64,000 nucleotides of DNA, from the NCBI GenBank assembly GCA_947372865.1, contig CANBVJ010000005.1:31455-95454 (forward strand), given 5' to 3'. This stretch comes from Comamonadaceae bacterium (GTDB taxonomy: Bacteria > Pseudomonadota > Gammaproteobacteria > Burkholderiales > Burkholderiaceae_C). Of the stretch, positions 43,386-54,401 are shown piece by piece. Positions within the stretch are counted from its first letter, which is position 1. Each line of letters begins with the position of its first letter. Made by a program: the position numbers and the translations under genes. The notes under the pieces were generated by a model. It did no database searches and was not told the origin of the DNA. It worked only from the letters and a program-made list of their open reading frames with translations.

Positions 43386-46300
43386 GCTGCAGCTCCCGGC
43401 ACTGCCGCCGCGCCCGTGGGACGCACCGCGCCGTACCAACTGGCATAGAGCGCAGGCAAAAACAACAGAGTTAAAACAGTAGCAGCCAGCAGCCCGCCCA
43501 TAATGGCCCAGGCCATAGGCCCCCAAAACACGCTGCGCACCAGCGGTACCATGGCCAGGATGGCCGCCAGCGCGGTCAGCATGATGGGTCGAAGCCGGTG
43601 CACGGCGGACTCAATGATGGCCTCCCACAGGCTCAGCCCTTCGGCCAGCGCGTGGTCAATCTGCACCACCAGAATCACCGAGTTGCGGATGATCATGCCC
43701 GCCAGCGCAATCACGCCCAGCATTGCTACAAAACCAAAGGGAATGCGAAAGCCCAGCAACACCAGGGTCACGCCAATCATGCCCAGCGGCGCCGTGCACA
43801 GCACCAGGGCCATTTTTTTCATGTCCTGCAACTGCAGCATCAGCAACAAGAGCACGGCAATACCCATGAGGGGCATGACTGCAAAGATGGAGGCTTGGGC
43901 TTTTTGGCTTGACTCTTGGGTGCCGCCTATCTCGATTCCGTAACCCAGCGGCAGCTCGGCGGCAATGGCGTCAATCCCCGGAGTGAGAGCTTTGGTTACA
44001 TCAGGCGCTTCGGCGCCCACCACGTCCGCGCGCACGGTGAGCGTGGGCACGCGGTTGCGCCGCCACAGCACGCTGTCTTCGCTGTCGAGCACCAAGGAGG
44101 CCACTTGCGAGACCGGCACGAACTTGCCGTCGCGCAGGTAAATTTTGGTGTCCTTGAGGTTGTTCAGGTCGCTGCGCTCGGAAGCTACGAGTCGGCTCAC
44201 AACGTCGATGGTTTTATCCCCCTCGCGGTACTGGGTTACCAGAAGGCCCGAGAGCGAGGCCTGTAAGGCGTTTTGCACCTGCTGCGAGCTGATCCCCAAG
44301 GTGCGCGCTTTGTCTTGGTCTACCTCCACCCGCACTTGTTTGAGCCGCTCACCCCAGTCTTGGTTGACCCGGCGCACATGCGACTCGGCGCGCATGGCGC
44401 CCGCCACGCGGTCTGCAATGGCTTGCACTTGGGCCAGGTCCGTGCCAAACACGCGGTACTGGATGGGATAGCCCACAGGTGGCCCGTTTTCGAGCCGGTT
44501 CACGCGGCCGCGCACAAAGGCGAAGTCGGTTTCAAACAGATGGGCGATGCGCTCAAGCACGCGCTCGCGCGCCTCGCCGCCATGCGTCATCACCATCAAC
44601 TGGCCCAGATTGAGCTGGGGCGTTTGCACGTCCAGCGGCAAATAAAAGCGCGGGCTGCCGGTGCCGATGTAGCTGGTCACTGCAGCCACATCCGGGTCGC
44701 CTTTGAGACGCGCCTCCAGCGCCAAGACTTCGCGCTGGCTGGCCTCGAAAGTCGCGGCCTGTGGCATCCACAAGTCCACCATAAGTTCGGGCCGGTCTGA
44801 GGCCGGAAAGAACTGTTTGGGCACAAAGTTGAACAAGGCCATGGACACGATGAATGCAGCGACCGTACCCGCAATCACCCAGCGGCGCCAGCGAAGGCAC
44901 GCATCCACCACGCCCCGAAACCACTGGTACACACCGGTCTGGTAGACCGCGTCTTCGTCGTGCTCTCCCGTGACTGTGTGCGTCTTGAGGAGCTGAAAGC
45001 CCAGGTAAGGCGTAAATAGCACGGCCACAAACCAGCTCAAAACCAGTGATATCCCCACCACCTGAAACAGCGAAAAAACGTATTCCCCCGAATTACTCTG
45101 AGCCAACCCCACCGGCAAAAATCCAGCCGCCGTGATGAGTGTTCCGGTAAGCATGGGAAAGGCGGTGACGGTATAAGCGTAGGTGGCCGCGCGCATCTTG
45201 TCCCAGCCCTGTTCGAGCTTGAGCGCCATCATTTCCACTGCAATGATGGCGTCGTCCACCAGCAAGCCCAGCGCGATGATGAGCGCGCCCAGTGAAATGC
45301 GTTGCAGCTCGATACCCAGCGCGTACATCACGCCAAAGGTCATCAAAAGCACCAGCGGAATCGACAACGCCACCACCAGTCCAGGCCGCACGCCCAGCGA
45401 GAAAAAGCTCACCGTCAACACAATGATCACCGCCTCGAGCAAGCTTTTTTTGAACTCGTGTACCGACTCCTCCACCACGCGCGGTTGGTCGGAGACGGCG
45501 TGGATTTGCACCCCCACCGGAAAGCGGGCTTGCACGCGCTTGACGGTGGCGTCCACTTGTTTTCCCAGACGCAGCACGTCGCCACCCTTACGCATACTCA
45601 CCGCCAAGCCAATAGCAGGTTCGCCGTTAAAGCGCATCTTGGAAGTAGCCGGATCAATCACGCCACGACGTACATCGGCAGTGTCGCCTAGGCGAAATGT
45701 GCGGTTTCCCGCACGGATACCGATATTGGCAATCTTGTCTACAGATTCAAACTCACCGCTCACCGTCAGGCGCACCTCTTCAGAACCCGCCTGGACCGTG
45801 CCCGACGCAGCCACGCTGTTGGTGGCAGCCAGCGTGCTGGCAATCAGGCTGGGGTCCAGGCCCAGGGAAGAGAGCTTGGCATTGGACGCTTCGATATAGA
45901 CCTTTTGGTCTTGCACGCCGAGCAATTCAACCTTGTTCACGTCTGGCACGCGCAGGAATTCGTTGCGCAGTGCGTCGGCAAAATCGCGCACCTCGGTGGT
46001 GGTGAATCCGTCGCCGGTGATGGCGTACAGATTGCCAAAAGTGTCGCCAAACTCGTCGTTGAAAAACGGTCCTTGCACGCCCGGCGGCAGCGTGTACTGG
46101 ATGTCGCCCACCTTCTTGCGCACCTGGTACCAGACGTTTGGCACCTGGGCTGCGGCGGTGGATTCGCGCAGGTTGACCCGGATCTGCGTGACGCCGGGCT
46201 TGACGTAGCTGGCGGTGAAGTCCACCTCGGCCACTTCCTGGAGTTTTTTCTCCAGCCGGTCTGCCACCTGTTCAGCCATTTGCTGGGCCGACGCCCCCGG

Positions 46301-46462
46301 CCAGCCCACCTGCACGATCATGGTCTTGACGGTGAAGTCCGGGTCTTCTTTTTGGCCTAGCTGGTTGTAGGCAAAAAACCCAGAAACCCCCAGTAGCAGC
46401 AGCAAGAAAACCGTGAACTGGCGGTGGCGCAGCGCCCACTCAGACAGATTAATCCCGCTCAT
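43382..46462 (-). CDS. RND-family efflux permease
   Basis: 1026 aa; MSGINLSEWALRHRQFTVFLLLLLGVSGFFAYNQLGQKEDPDF; two RND halves. Confidence 0.93.
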   Translation of the reverse strand: MSGINLSEWALRHRQFTVFLLLLLGVSGFFAYNQLGQKEDPDFTVKTMIVQVGWPGASAQQMAEQVADRLEKKLQEVAEVDFTASYVKPGVTQIRVNLRESTAAAQVPNVWYQVRKKVGDIQYTLPPGVQGPFFNDEFGDTFGNLYAITGDGFTTTEVRDFADALRNEFLRVPDVNKVELLGVQDQKVYIEASNAKLSSLGLDPSLIASTLAATNSVAASGTVQAGSEEVRLTVSGEFESVDKIANIGIRAGNRTFRLGDTADVRRGVIDPATSKMRFNGEPAIGLAVSMRKGGDVLRLGKQVDATVKRVQARFPVGVQIHAVSDQPRVVEESVHEFKKSLLEAVIIVLTVSFFSLGVRPGLVVALSIPLVLLMTFGVMYALGIELQRISLGALIIALGLLVDDAIIAVEMMALKLEQGWDKMRAATYAYTVTAFPMLTGTLITAAGFLPVGLAQSNSGEYVFSLFQVVGISLVLSWFVAVLFTPYLGFQLLKTHTVTGEHDEDAVYQTGVYQWFRGVVDACLRWRRWVIAGTVAAFIVSMALFNFVPKQFFPASDRPELMVDLWMPQAATFEASQREVLALEARLKGDPDVAAVTSYIGTGSPRFYLPLDVQTPQLNLGQLMVMTHGGEARERVLERIAHLFETDFAFVRGRVNRLENGPPVGYPIQYRVFGTDLAQVQAIADRVAGAMRAESHVRRVNQDWGERLKQVRVEVDQDKARTLGISSQQVQNALQASLSGLLVTQYREGDKTIDVVSRLVASERSDLNNLKDTKIYLRDGKFVPVSQVASLVLDSEDSVLWRRNRVPTLTVRADVVGAEAPDVTKALTPGIDAIAAELPLGYGIEIGGTQESSQKAQASIFAVMPLMGIAVLLLLMLQLQDMKKMALVLCTAPLGMIGVTLVLLGFRIPFGFVAMLGVIALAGMIIRNSVILVVQIDHALAEGLSLWEAIIESAVHRLRPIMLTALAAILAMVPLVRSVFWGPMAWAIMGGLLAATVLTLLFLPALYASWYGAVRPTGAAAVPGAAA

Positions 46463-47568
46463 GGTTTGGCCCCGGTGACGAGCACTTTCTGGCCTTCGAC
46501 CAGCAGATTGGCGCCGGCGGTGACCACGGTTTCACCGCTGGAGAGGCCTTCCTTGACCCAGACGGTGTCATTCTGCGCGCCGCCAAGTACCACTTTTCTG
46601 GCGCTGACCTGGGTAGTTTTGGGGTTGAGCACCCACACCAACGCGTCGCCTGTCTTGTTGTAAATGGCCGTAAGTGGTAGGCGGATAGCGCTGGTCGTGT
46701 CGATATCGGTGAGGTTGACGACCGCTGTCATGCCCAGGCGCAGGGCGGCGTCCGCGTTGGTGAGCGCCACGCGCGCCGAATAAGTGCGGGTGACGGTGTC
46801 CGTGTCGGGCGCCAGTTCACGCAGCACTGCGTGGTAGCGCTTGCCGGGCAATGCCCACACACTGACTTGCATGTCTTTGGCGCGGCGCAACTCGTCCACG
46901 CGGGACTCCGGCACGCTGACCACCACTTCGCGTGCGCCGTCGGCGGCCACGGTGAGCACGGGCTGGCCCGCACCCACCACTTGCCCGGCTTCTGCTGAGA
47001 CGGCCGTCACCGTGCCTGCGCGCTCGGCCCGCAGCTCGGAAAAACCGCGCTGGTTCAGGTTGATTTGCTGGCGTGCCAGGGCGATTTTGAGCCCCGCCTC
47101 GGCCTCGTCGAGGGCGAGCTTGAGCGAGTCGAGCTCAGCTTGCGAGGCAAATTTGCGTGCCAGCAGGGCCTCGGTGCGCGTGATGTCCAGGTGCAGTTTG
47201 GCGATGCGGCTGCGGCTGGCCTCCACGTCGGCGTCCGAAGTGGCAATTTGCAGCGTTTCCTGCGCCACGTCCAGGCGCATCAGAAGCTGGCCCGCTTGAA
47301 CGTGGCTGCCCACGTCCACCAAGCGCGCCACGATCTTGCCGCTGGTGCGAAAGGACAGGTTGTTCTCGTAACGGGCGCGCACCTCGCCGGAATAGGCCGC
47401 CGTGGTGTTGGACGGCGTAGCGCCCGCTACCACGGTGCGCACTGGGCGGGGTGCCTCGGGCGCTGGGACTGCTTGCGGCGCACAAGCGCCCAGCAAGGCG
47501 GCGCTCAGCAAACCGATAGCTGCGATAGCGGGGCGCCTGCGGCTGGCGAGCGCAGGCGTTGCAGGCAT
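46459..47568 (-). CDS. RND efflux periplasmic adaptor (lipoprotein)
   Basis: Signal with lipobox IGLLSAALLGACAPQ after Met at 47568; HlyD_D23-like coiled coil; upstream start 47745 is TTG and less likely. Confidence 0.85.
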   Translation of the reverse strand: MPATPALASRRRPAIAAIGLLSAALLGACAPQAVPAPEAPRPVRTVVAGATPSNTTAAYSGEVRARYENNLSFRTSGKIVARLVDVGSHVQAGQLLMRLDVAQETLQIATSDADVEASRSRIAKLHLDITRTEALLARKFASQAELDSLKLALDEAEAGLKIALARQQINLNQRGFSELRAERAGTVTAVSAEAGQVVGAGQPVLTVAADGAREVVVSVPESRVDELRRAKDMQVSVWALPGKRYHAVLRELAPDTDTVTRTYSARVALTNADAALRLGMTAVVNLTDIDTTSAIRLPLTAIYNKTGDALVWVLNPKTTQVSARKVVLGGAQNDTVWVKEGLSSGETVVTAGANLLVEGQKVLVTGAKP

Positions 47569-47747
47569 TCGGGTTTGGAGCCTGCGGGAGCGGCACTTTG
47601 TAGCAGTGTTGCTGGGGATGACGCTTACCTTAACGCCGTCGAGCCAAGACCTATTCCGTTCGCCACCGGTGCCGGCGCCTGCCGGCAGCCGTGTTGCCAG
47701 AAATGCCGAAATACCTGCCATTTCCCACCCCTCTTTTCTTATCAAAT

Positions 47748-47783
47748 AATGAATGGTTTGTAGTGTACAAAACTTTATTCATT
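47748..47783. promoter_or_regulatory. Composite inverted repeat upstream of the RND operon, candidate repressor operator
   Basis: AATGAAT-GG-TTTGTA-GTG-TACAAA-ACTTT-ATTCATT. Confidence 0.55.
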
Positions 47784-47916
47784 GTTTTTACGATCATTGG
47801 GTCGCGAATCTCTGGGCGGGGCGCGGCTGGTCGCCAGCCTGCTTCGAGGGCAGACGATCACGATTCCTTTTTGAGTGCGGGGCGTGCGGTAGTGCTCAGC
47901 GCCCCAGAAGCCGGCT

Positions 47917-49317
47917 CTACATCAGCCGCACTTTGACCGACTTGCCTTTGATGCGCCCGGCGTTGAGCTTGGCGCAGGCCGCTGGCGCCACGGCGCGGGC
48001 CACGGCCACAAAGGTGCAGAACTCGGTGACCTGAATCTTGCCAATCTGTTCGCGCGTGTAGGCGAGGCCGCCTTCATCGTTGGTCAGCGCGCCGAGCACA
48101 TCACCGGGGCGGATTTTTTCTTTGCGGCCACCCAGAATTTGCAGGGTCACCATGGGGGGCAGCAGCGGTGCGGTGCTGGCGGGTGTGAGCGTGTCCAGGC
48201 CAAACCAGGTGCTGGTGAAGTGCTGGTATTGCTCGATCTTGCCCACTGCGCCCATTTCGTTCATGCTGGCCAGGCTCAGGGCCAGGCCGGACTCACCGGC
48301 GCGCCCGGTGCGGCCCACGCGGTGCACATGCACTTCGGGGTCGGGGGTGATGTCCACGTTGATCACGGCCTCCAACTGGTTGATGTCGAGCCCGCGCGAA
48401 GCTACGTCGGTAGCCACCAGCACCGAGCAACTGCGGTTGGCAAATTGCGCGAGCACCTGGTCGCGCTCGCGCTGCTCCAGCTCGCCGTAGAGCGCCAAGG
48501 CGTTAAAGCCGTGAACTTGGAGCCAGTCCACCAGGTCTTTGCACTGCTGCTTGGTGTTGCAAAAGGCCAGCGTGCTGACCGGGCGAAAGTGCATCAGCAA
48601 CTGGCCCACGGCGTCAAAGCGGTTGGCGCGGGTTACTTCGTAAAAGCGCTGCTCAATCTGGCTTTGCGCCTGGGGCGCTTCGATCTTTATGTGTAGCGGG
48701 TCTTTGAGGAAGGAGCGCGCCAGCTTCTCGATGCCCTCGGGGTAGGTGGCTGAAAAAAGCAGGGTTTGGCGCTCTTTGGGCGTTTGTTTGACGACCTTGT
48801 TGATGTCCTCAAAAAAGCCCATGTCCAACATGCGGTCGGCTTCGTCCAGCACCAGGGTGTTGAGGCTCTCGAGCGCCAGGTAGCCACGTTCCAGGTGGTC
48901 CATGACGCGCCCGGGCGTGCCGACCACGATGTGGGCGCCGTTTTCCAGTGAGGCGCGCTGGCCGCGCAGCGGAATGCCGCCGCAAAGGGTGACGACCTTG
49001 ACGTTGTCTTGCGCGCGCGCCAGGCGGCGGATTTCGACCGTAACCTGGTCGGCCAGTTCCCGGGTGGGGCACAAGACCATGGCTTGCACGGCAAACCAGC
49101 GCGGGTTGAGTTTGGCCAGGAGCGCCAGCGCAAACGCGGCGGTTTTGCCGCTGCCGGTCTTGGCCTGGGCGATCAGGTCTTTGCCCGCCAGTGCGGCGGG
49201 CAGGCTGGCGGCCTGGATGGGCGTCATTTCCAGGTAGCCGAGCTGCTCCAGGTTGGCCAGGGTGGCCGGAGCCAGGCTCAGGGAAGAAAAAGCGTTTGTC
49301 GTTGTAATGGAAGTCAT
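47917..49317 (-). CDS. dbpA: ATP-dependent RNA helicase DbpA
   Basis: DEAD motifs AKTGSGKTAAFAL, VLDEADRMLDMGF, SATYP, HRVGRTGRAG; C-terminal RNA-binding domain region ILGGRKEKIRPGDVLGAL. Confidence 0.93.
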   Translation of the reverse strand: MTSITTTNAFSSLSLAPATLANLEQLGYLEMTPIQAASLPAALAGKDLIAQAKTGSGKTAAFALALLAKLNPRWFAVQAMVLCPTRELADQVTVEIRRLARAQDNVKVVTLCGGIPLRGQRASLENGAHIVVGTPGRVMDHLERGYLALESLNTLVLDEADRMLDMGFFEDINKVVKQTPKERQTLLFSATYPEGIEKLARSFLKDPLHIKIEAPQAQSQIEQRFYEVTRANRFDAVGQLLMHFRPVSTLAFCNTKQQCKDLVDWLQVHGFNALALYGELEQRERDQVLAQFANRSCSVLVATDVASRGLDINQLEAVINVDITPDPEVHVHRVGRTGRAGESGLALSLASMNEMGAVGKIEQYQHFTSTWFGLDTLTPASTAPLLPPMVTLQILGGRKEKIRPGDVLGALTNDEGGLAYTREQIGKIQVTEFCTFVAVARAVAPAACAKLNAGRIKGKSVKVRLM

Positions 49318-49374
49318 GGCCCCATTATCGGGCGCAGGCCGTGCCAGGCGCCCGTCGCCGGCGAAGCGACGCGC

Positions 49375-49824
49375 TTATTTGCCGTTGATGGCCAGCAGTT
49401 CCACCTCAAACAAGAGCGTGGCGTTGGGTGGAATCACATTGCCTGCGCCGCGTGTGCCGTAAGCGATGGTTGCGGGGCAGGTCAGCTTGGCTTTGCCGCC
49501 GACTTTCATTTTTTGCACGCCTTCGGTCCAGCAGGGAATCACGCCGCGCAGCGGAAAGTCGATCGGTTCGTTGCGTTTGTAAGAGCTGTCAAATTCGCGC
49601 CCGTCGGGGAAGGTGCCTTTGTAATGCACTTTAACGCTGTCATTGGCCGTGGGGCTGGCGCCCGTGCCGTCTTTGAGCGCGCGGTACACCAGGCCGCTGG
49701 ATGTGACCACAGCGCCGGCTTCCTTGGCGGCGGCGTCCGTCACGGTATCGGCCCATGCCTGGGGCAGGGCGGCGAGGGTGGCAAGAGTGACAAAAAGGGC
49801 AAGGGCGCGCAGGGCAGTTTTCAT
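49375..49824 (-). CDS. FKBP-type peptidyl-prolyl cis-trans isomerase, periplasmic
   Basis: Signal peptide MKTALRALALFVTLATLAALPQAWA; VKVHYKGTFPDGREFDSSY, IPPNATLLFEVELL. Confidence 0.93.
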   Translation of the reverse strand: MKTALRALALFVTLATLAALPQAWADTVTDAAAKEAGAVVTSSGLVYRALKDGTGASPTANDSVKVHYKGTFPDGREFDSSYKRNEPIDFPLRGVIPCWTEGVQKMKVGGKAKLTCPATIAYGTRGAGNVIPPNATLLFEVELLAINGK

Positions 49825-49886
49825 GGTGCTTGTGGAATTGGTGGAAGGTAAGGCGCGCATTGTCGCAGCCCTCGTGCCCGGGTCCG

Positions 49887-50999
49887 CTATAGCAAGGCGT
49901 CGGCGCTGACGCAAGGGTAGCCCAAGGCCTGCGCCACGGCCGGATAGGTCACATGCCCCTGGGCCAGGTTCAGGCCGTTTCTCAAATGCCGGTCTTCCTT
50001 GAGCGCTTGTTGCCAGCCTTTGTCGGCCAGCGCCACCGCGTGCGGCAAGGTGGCGCTGTTGAGCGCAAAAGTAGAGGTGCGCGCCACAGTGCCGGGCATA
50101 TTGGGCACGCAGTAATGCACCACGCCGCCCACCTCAAAAGTGGGTTGGTCATGGGTGGTGGGGCGCGAAGTCTCAATGCAGCCGCCCTGGTCGATGGCCA
50201 CGTCCACCACGACCGCGCCCTTTTTCATGCGTGAGACCAGATCGGCACTCACCAGCTTGGGCGCGCTTGCGCCGGGCACCAGCACGCTGCCGATGACCAG
50301 TTCGGCGTCCAACACCGCGTTTTCCACGTTTTGCTTGCTGGCAAAGCGCGAACTGATGCGCTTGCCAAACACCACGTCGAGTTGGCGCAGCCGGTTGACG
50401 TTTTTGTCCACCACCGTCACGCGCGCGCCCAACATCACCGCCATTTTCAGGGCCTGAGTGCCTACGGTGCCCGCGCCCAAAATCACCACATGGCTGGCGG
50501 GTACGCCGGGCATGCCGTCGAGCAGCACACCCATGCCACCGTTGGACTTTTCCAGGTAGATGGCTCCCGCTTGCACCGCCATGCGCCCGGCCACTTCGCT
50601 CATGGGGGCGAGCAAGGGCAGGCGGCCCCCCGTGCTGGTGACGGTTTCATAGGCCACGCACACCGCCCCCGATTTGAGCAAGGCCTCGGTTTGCACCGGG
50701 TCTGGCGCCAGGTGCAGGTAGCTAAAAAGTATTTGTCCGGGCCGCAACAAAGCGCATTCGTTGGCTTGCGGCTCTTCAACCTTGACCACCATATCCGCGC
50801 GCGCATAGACCTCGGCGCCGTCAGCGGCCAGCGTTGCGCCAGCGGCCACGTATTGGTCGTCGTCCAAGCCAATGCCGTCGCCCGTGCCTTTTTGCACCAG
50901 CACCGTGTGGCCCCGGGTGGTGAGTTCCCGCACGCTGGCAGGCGTCAGGCCGACCCGGTATTCATGGTTTTTTGTTTCTTTGGGAAGGCCAACTAGCAT
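49887..50999 (-). CDS. ald: Alanine dehydrogenase
   Basis: MLVGLPKETKNHEYRVGLTPASVREL, HVVILGAGTVGTQALKMAVMLGARVTVVD. Confidence 0.95.
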   Translation of the reverse strand: MLVGLPKETKNHEYRVGLTPASVRELTTRGHTVLVQKGTGDGIGLDDDQYVAAGATLAADGAEVYARADMVVKVEEPQANECALLRPGQILFSYLHLAPDPVQTEALLKSGAVCVAYETVTSTGGRLPLLAPMSEVAGRMAVQAGAIYLEKSNGGMGVLLDGMPGVPASHVVILGAGTVGTQALKMAVMLGARVTVVDKNVNRLRQLDVVFGKRISSRFASKQNVENAVLDAELVIGSVLVPGASAPKLVSADLVSRMKKGAVVVDVAIDQGGCIETSRPTTHDQPTFEVGGVVHYCVPNMPGTVARTSTFALNSATLPHAVALADKGWQQALKEDRHLRNGLNLAQGHVTYPAVAQALGYPCVSADALL

Positions 51000-51143
51000 G
51001 CGCAGTCTCGGGGTTCGGGTGGAGCACTGAAGTCTGCCTTGCGCGGTCCGAAAACAAGTGATTTGGATCAGGCCCGCGTCCCAGGGCCCGCGTTTTTTTT
51101 AAATCTGCAGGCGTTAGTGGCTCCTGCCATGGAGACGCAAAAA

Positions 51144-51172
51144 AACCCCGCCAGCCCAAGGGCCGCGGGGTT
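51144..51172 (-). terminator. Rho-independent terminator downstream of htpG
   Basis: AACCCCGC...GCGGGGTT with an A-run on + (T-run on the - transcript). Confidence 0.85.
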
Positions 51173-51191
51173 GGAACGGCGTTTGCGGGCC

Positions 51192-53171
51192 TTAGACCAG
51201 CAAGGCGTTGACCCGTTTCACGTAAGCCGCCGGGTCGGCTGGCAGGCCGCCTTCGGCCAAGAGCGCCTGGTCAAACAGGATGTGCGCTAGGTCGTTGAAG
51301 TGGACCGAGCCGTCGAGCTTTTTGACCAAGGCGTGGTCGGCGTTGATCTCCAGCACCGGCTTGACTTCTGGCGCGGCCTGACCGGCTTGCTTGAGCATGC
51401 GCGCCAACTGGGTGCTCATGCCGTGGTCTTCCACCACCAAGCAGGCCGGGCTGTCGACCAAGCGCGTGGTTACGCGAACGTCTTCGGCCTTGTCTTTGAG
51501 CGCTTCTTTCAACTTGGCCAGCAGGGGTTTGATGGTCTCGGCGGCTTCTTCGGCGGCTTTTTTCTCGGCCTCGTCTTGCAGCGTGCCCAGATCGACTGCG
51601 CCCTTTGCCACGCTTTGCAGCGGTGTCTCGTCAAAGTCGGTCAGGTAGTTCAGCGCCCATTCGTCCACGCGGTCGGTCATGAGCAAGACTTCGATGCCTT
51701 TTTTCTTGAACACTTCGAGTTGCGGGCTGTTTTTGGCGGCGGCCAGGTTGTCGGCGGTGATGTAGTAAATCGCCTCCTGGCCCTCTTTCATGCGCGCCTT
51801 GTAGTCGGCCAGCGACACGCTCACTGTGTCGCTGCTGGTGGAGGCAAAGCGCAGCAACTTGGCCAGACGGTCTTTGTTGGCGTAGTCCTCGCCCATGCCT
51901 TCTTTGAGCACGGCGCCAAATTCTGCGTAGAACTTGCTGTATTTGCCGAGTTGGGCCTTGTCTTCTTCAGACACCACGTCGGTCACGCCTTCGGCGGATA
52001 CGGGCGCCTTGTCGTGTTTGGCCAGGTCTTCGAGCATGCCCAAGACGCGCTTGGTGCAGCCTTCGCGGATGGCCTTGACGTCCCGGCTTTCCTGCAGCAG
52101 TTCACGGCTCACGTTCAGGGGCAAGTCGGCCGAATCGACCACGCCTTTGACAAAGCGCAGGTAGTTGGGCATGAGCGCCTCGGCGTCGTCCATGATGAAC
52201 ACGCGCTTCACATACAGCTTGATGCCGGCCGTTTTTTCGCGGTTGTACAGGTCCATGGGCGCTTTGCCGGGGATGTAGAGCAGCTGGGTGTATTCGGTGC
52301 TGCCTTCCACTCGGTTGTGGGTGTGGGCCAGGGGCGCTTCAAAGTCGTGGCTGATTTGCTTGTAGAAGTCGTCGTATTGCTCTTGGCTGATGTCCTTTTT
52401 GGCGCGCGCCCAGATGGCGTTGGCCTTGTTGACGGTTTCCCACTCGCCGGTTTTGACCATGGCGCCGGGCTGGCGGCCGCCTTTTTCGTCGTTGGGGTCA
52501 ATCAGTTCGCCGTCTTTCCATTCTTCCTTTTCCATCTGGATGGGCAGGCTGATGTGGTCGGAATATTTGCTGATGATGCCCTTGACCTTCCAGGCCTGGG
52601 CGTAGTCTTGTGCGTCCTCGCGCAGGTGCAGGGTGACGCTGGTGCCCCGGTGTTCGCGGTTAATCGTTTCGACTTCAAACGCGCCGCCGCCACTGGCGCC
52701 GCCGTCGCTGACCCAGCGCACGCCTTCAGCCGCGTGCAAACCGGCACGGCGCGATTCCACCGTGATCTTGTCGGCCACGATAAAGCCCGAGTAAAAGCCC
52801 ACGCCAAACTGGCCGATGAGCTGCGAGTCGGCTTTTTGGTCGCCGCTGAGTTTGCTGACGAAATCTTTGGTGCCGCTCTTGGCGATGGTGCCGAGGTTGT
52901 CAATCGCCTCTTGCTGCGACAGACCAATGCCGTTGTCGGTGATGGTGAGCGTCTTGGCGTCTTTGTCAAAGGTGACGCGGATTTTGAGTTCGGCGTCGCC
53001 TTCAAACAGCTCGGGCGCGTTGATCGCCTCAAAGCGCAGTTTGTCGCAGGCGTCTGAGGCGTTGGAGACGAGTTCGCGCAGGAAAATCTCTTTGTTGGAA
53101 TACAGCGAATGGGTGACGAGGTGCAGCAGTTGCGCCACTTCGGCCTGGAAATTGAGGGTTTTTTTGGTCAT
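51192..53171 (-). CDS. htpG: Molecular chaperone HtpG
   Basis: [42 protein letters not shown]. Confidence 0.98.
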   Translation of the reverse strand: MTKKTLNFQAEVAQLLHLVTHSLYSNKEIFLRELVSNASDACDKLRFEAINAPELFEGDAELKIRVTFDKDAKTLTITDNGIGLSQQEAIDNLGTIAKSGTKDFVSKLSGDQKADSQLIGQFGVGFYSGFIVADKITVESRRAGLHAAEGVRWVSDGGASGGGAFEVETINREHRGTSVTLHLREDAQDYAQAWKVKGIISKYSDHISLPIQMEKEEWKDGELIDPNDEKGGRQPGAMVKTGEWETVNKANAIWARAKKDISQEQYDDFYKQISHDFEAPLAHTHNRVEGSTEYTQLLYIPGKAPMDLYNREKTAGIKLYVKRVFIMDDAEALMPNYLRFVKGVVDSADLPLNVSRELLQESRDVKAIREGCTKRVLGMLEDLAKHDKAPVSAEGVTDVVSEEDKAQLGKYSKFYAEFGAVLKEGMGEDYANKDRLAKLLRFASTSSDTVSVSLADYKARMKEGQEAIYYITADNLAAAKNSPQLEVFKKKGIEVLLMTDRVDEWALNYLTDFDETPLQSVAKGAVDLGTLQDEAEKKAAEEAAETIKPLLAKLKEALKDKAEDVRVTTRLVDSPACLVVEDHGMSTQLARMLKQAGQAAPEVKPVLEINADHALVKKLDGSVHFNDLAHILFDQALLAEGGLPADPAAYVKRVNALLV

Positions 53172-53279
53172 AGCAGTTCAAATAACAAAGGAAAAATCAA
53201 ACGGGACGGGCCACAAAGGCAGGTCTGGATGTGGGGACGCAGCCCTGTGTTTCAAGGGCCCGGCGTCTGAGACTGGCTT

Positions 53280-54311
53280 TTAAAACCGCTCGTGCGGCGC
53301 CAGGTAGCGCCACTGGCCCACGGGCAAATTGCCCAACATGACGTTGCCGATGCGCACGCGCTTCAAGCCCACCACTTTCAGGCCGACTTGCTCGCACATG
53401 CGCCGGATCTGGCGTTTTTTGCCCTCGTGCAGCACAAAGCGCAGCTGCTCGGGGTTTTGCCATTCCACCTTGGCGTGCTTAAGCGCCTGGCCGTCCAAGG
53501 ACAGGCCGTGGCGCAGCAGCTGCAGTTTTTCGGCCGGGAACACCGACTGCACATCGGCGCTGATGGGGTCGTCATCGTCAATGCGGCTGAGTTGCTGGAT
53601 CTTGCCGCCATAGGTCGCCGCCGCCGATGTCGCCGCTGCGGTGTTGAGCACGCCGGTGTAGATCACCCGCACCAGGTACTCTTTTTCCATTACCGCGTCT
53701 TCGCCAATGAGCTGGCGCGCCACCCGGCCGTCTTGGGTGAGCACCAGCAGGCCGGTGGAATCAATGTCCAGGCGCCCCGCGGGCACCAGGCTTTTGAGCT
53801 GGCTACCGTGAAAGAAGAAGCGCGCGTTGTCCTCGGCCCAGCGGTTTTGCGGTTGCACCAGGGTGATGGCGGGCTCGTGGCCGTCTTCGGCCTGGCCGCT
53901 GACCAGGCCCAGCGGCTTGTTGATCAGCACCGTCACCAGATTGGCCTGCTGGCCTTTGGCCAGCTTGTCGATTTCGATTTTGACGTCGGGCGCCACCTGC
54001 ATGCCCATTTCGGCCACCCGGCCATCGACCTTGACCCAGCCTTTGCCAATCCAGTCGTCGGCTTCGCGCCGCGAGGCCAGGCCGAGTTCGGCCATGCGCT
54101 TGTTCAGGCGCAGCGTGCCGTTGGCGCCCTGGGCTGCGGTATTGGTTTGGCCCATCGGAATGGGCGCGCGGCTGCGGGTTGATACGCGGGCAGCGGCAGG
54201 CGAGGGCGCGGGTGCCACAGGGGCTGCTGCCGGGCGCGGCGGAGGCGCTGCGCGCTGAAAAGCCTTGACCGGCACGGAAAGCAGGGGTTTTTTGGGAGTG
54301 GTGTCTGACAT
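53280..54311 (-). CDS. RluF/RsuA-type rRNA pseudouridine synthase
   Basis: S4 domain LRLNKRMAELGLASRREADDWIGKGWVKVDG; PAGRLDIDSTGLLVLTQDG catalytic motif. Confidence 0.9.
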   Translation of the reverse strand: MSDTTPKKPLLSVPVKAFQRAAPPPRPAAAPVAPAPSPAAARVSTRSRAPIPMGQTNTAAQGANGTLRLNKRMAELGLASRREADDWIGKGWVKVDGRVAEMGMQVAPDVKIEIDKLAKGQQANLVTVLINKPLGLVSGQAEDGHEPAITLVQPQNRWAEDNARFFFHGSQLKSLVPAGRLDIDSTGLLVLTQDGRVARQLIGEDAVMEKEYLVRVIYTGVLNTAAATSAAATYGGKIQQLSRIDDDDPISADVQSVFPAEKLQLLRHGLSLDGQALKHAKVEWQNPEQLRFVLHEGKKRQIRRMCEQVGLKVVGLKRVRIGNVMLGNLPVGQWRYLAPHERF

Positions 54312-54401
54312 GAAGTTATTTATTGGGGCGCCAAAGTGGATGAAAGTCGTTGGGCGCCAGCCGGTAATACAGGGCGTTGGTGCAGGCCGGTATTGTCGCG
54401 C

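Noticed and set aside
47753-48034. Small plus-strand ORF near the RND/dbpA junction
   Set aside because: Overlaps the dbpA 3' end and the candidate operator; no motifs or plausible coding bias.
51300-53057. 585-aa plus-strand ORF
   Set aside because: Entirely antisense to htpG; low-complexity V/F/H/G-rich translation; GC-bias artefact.
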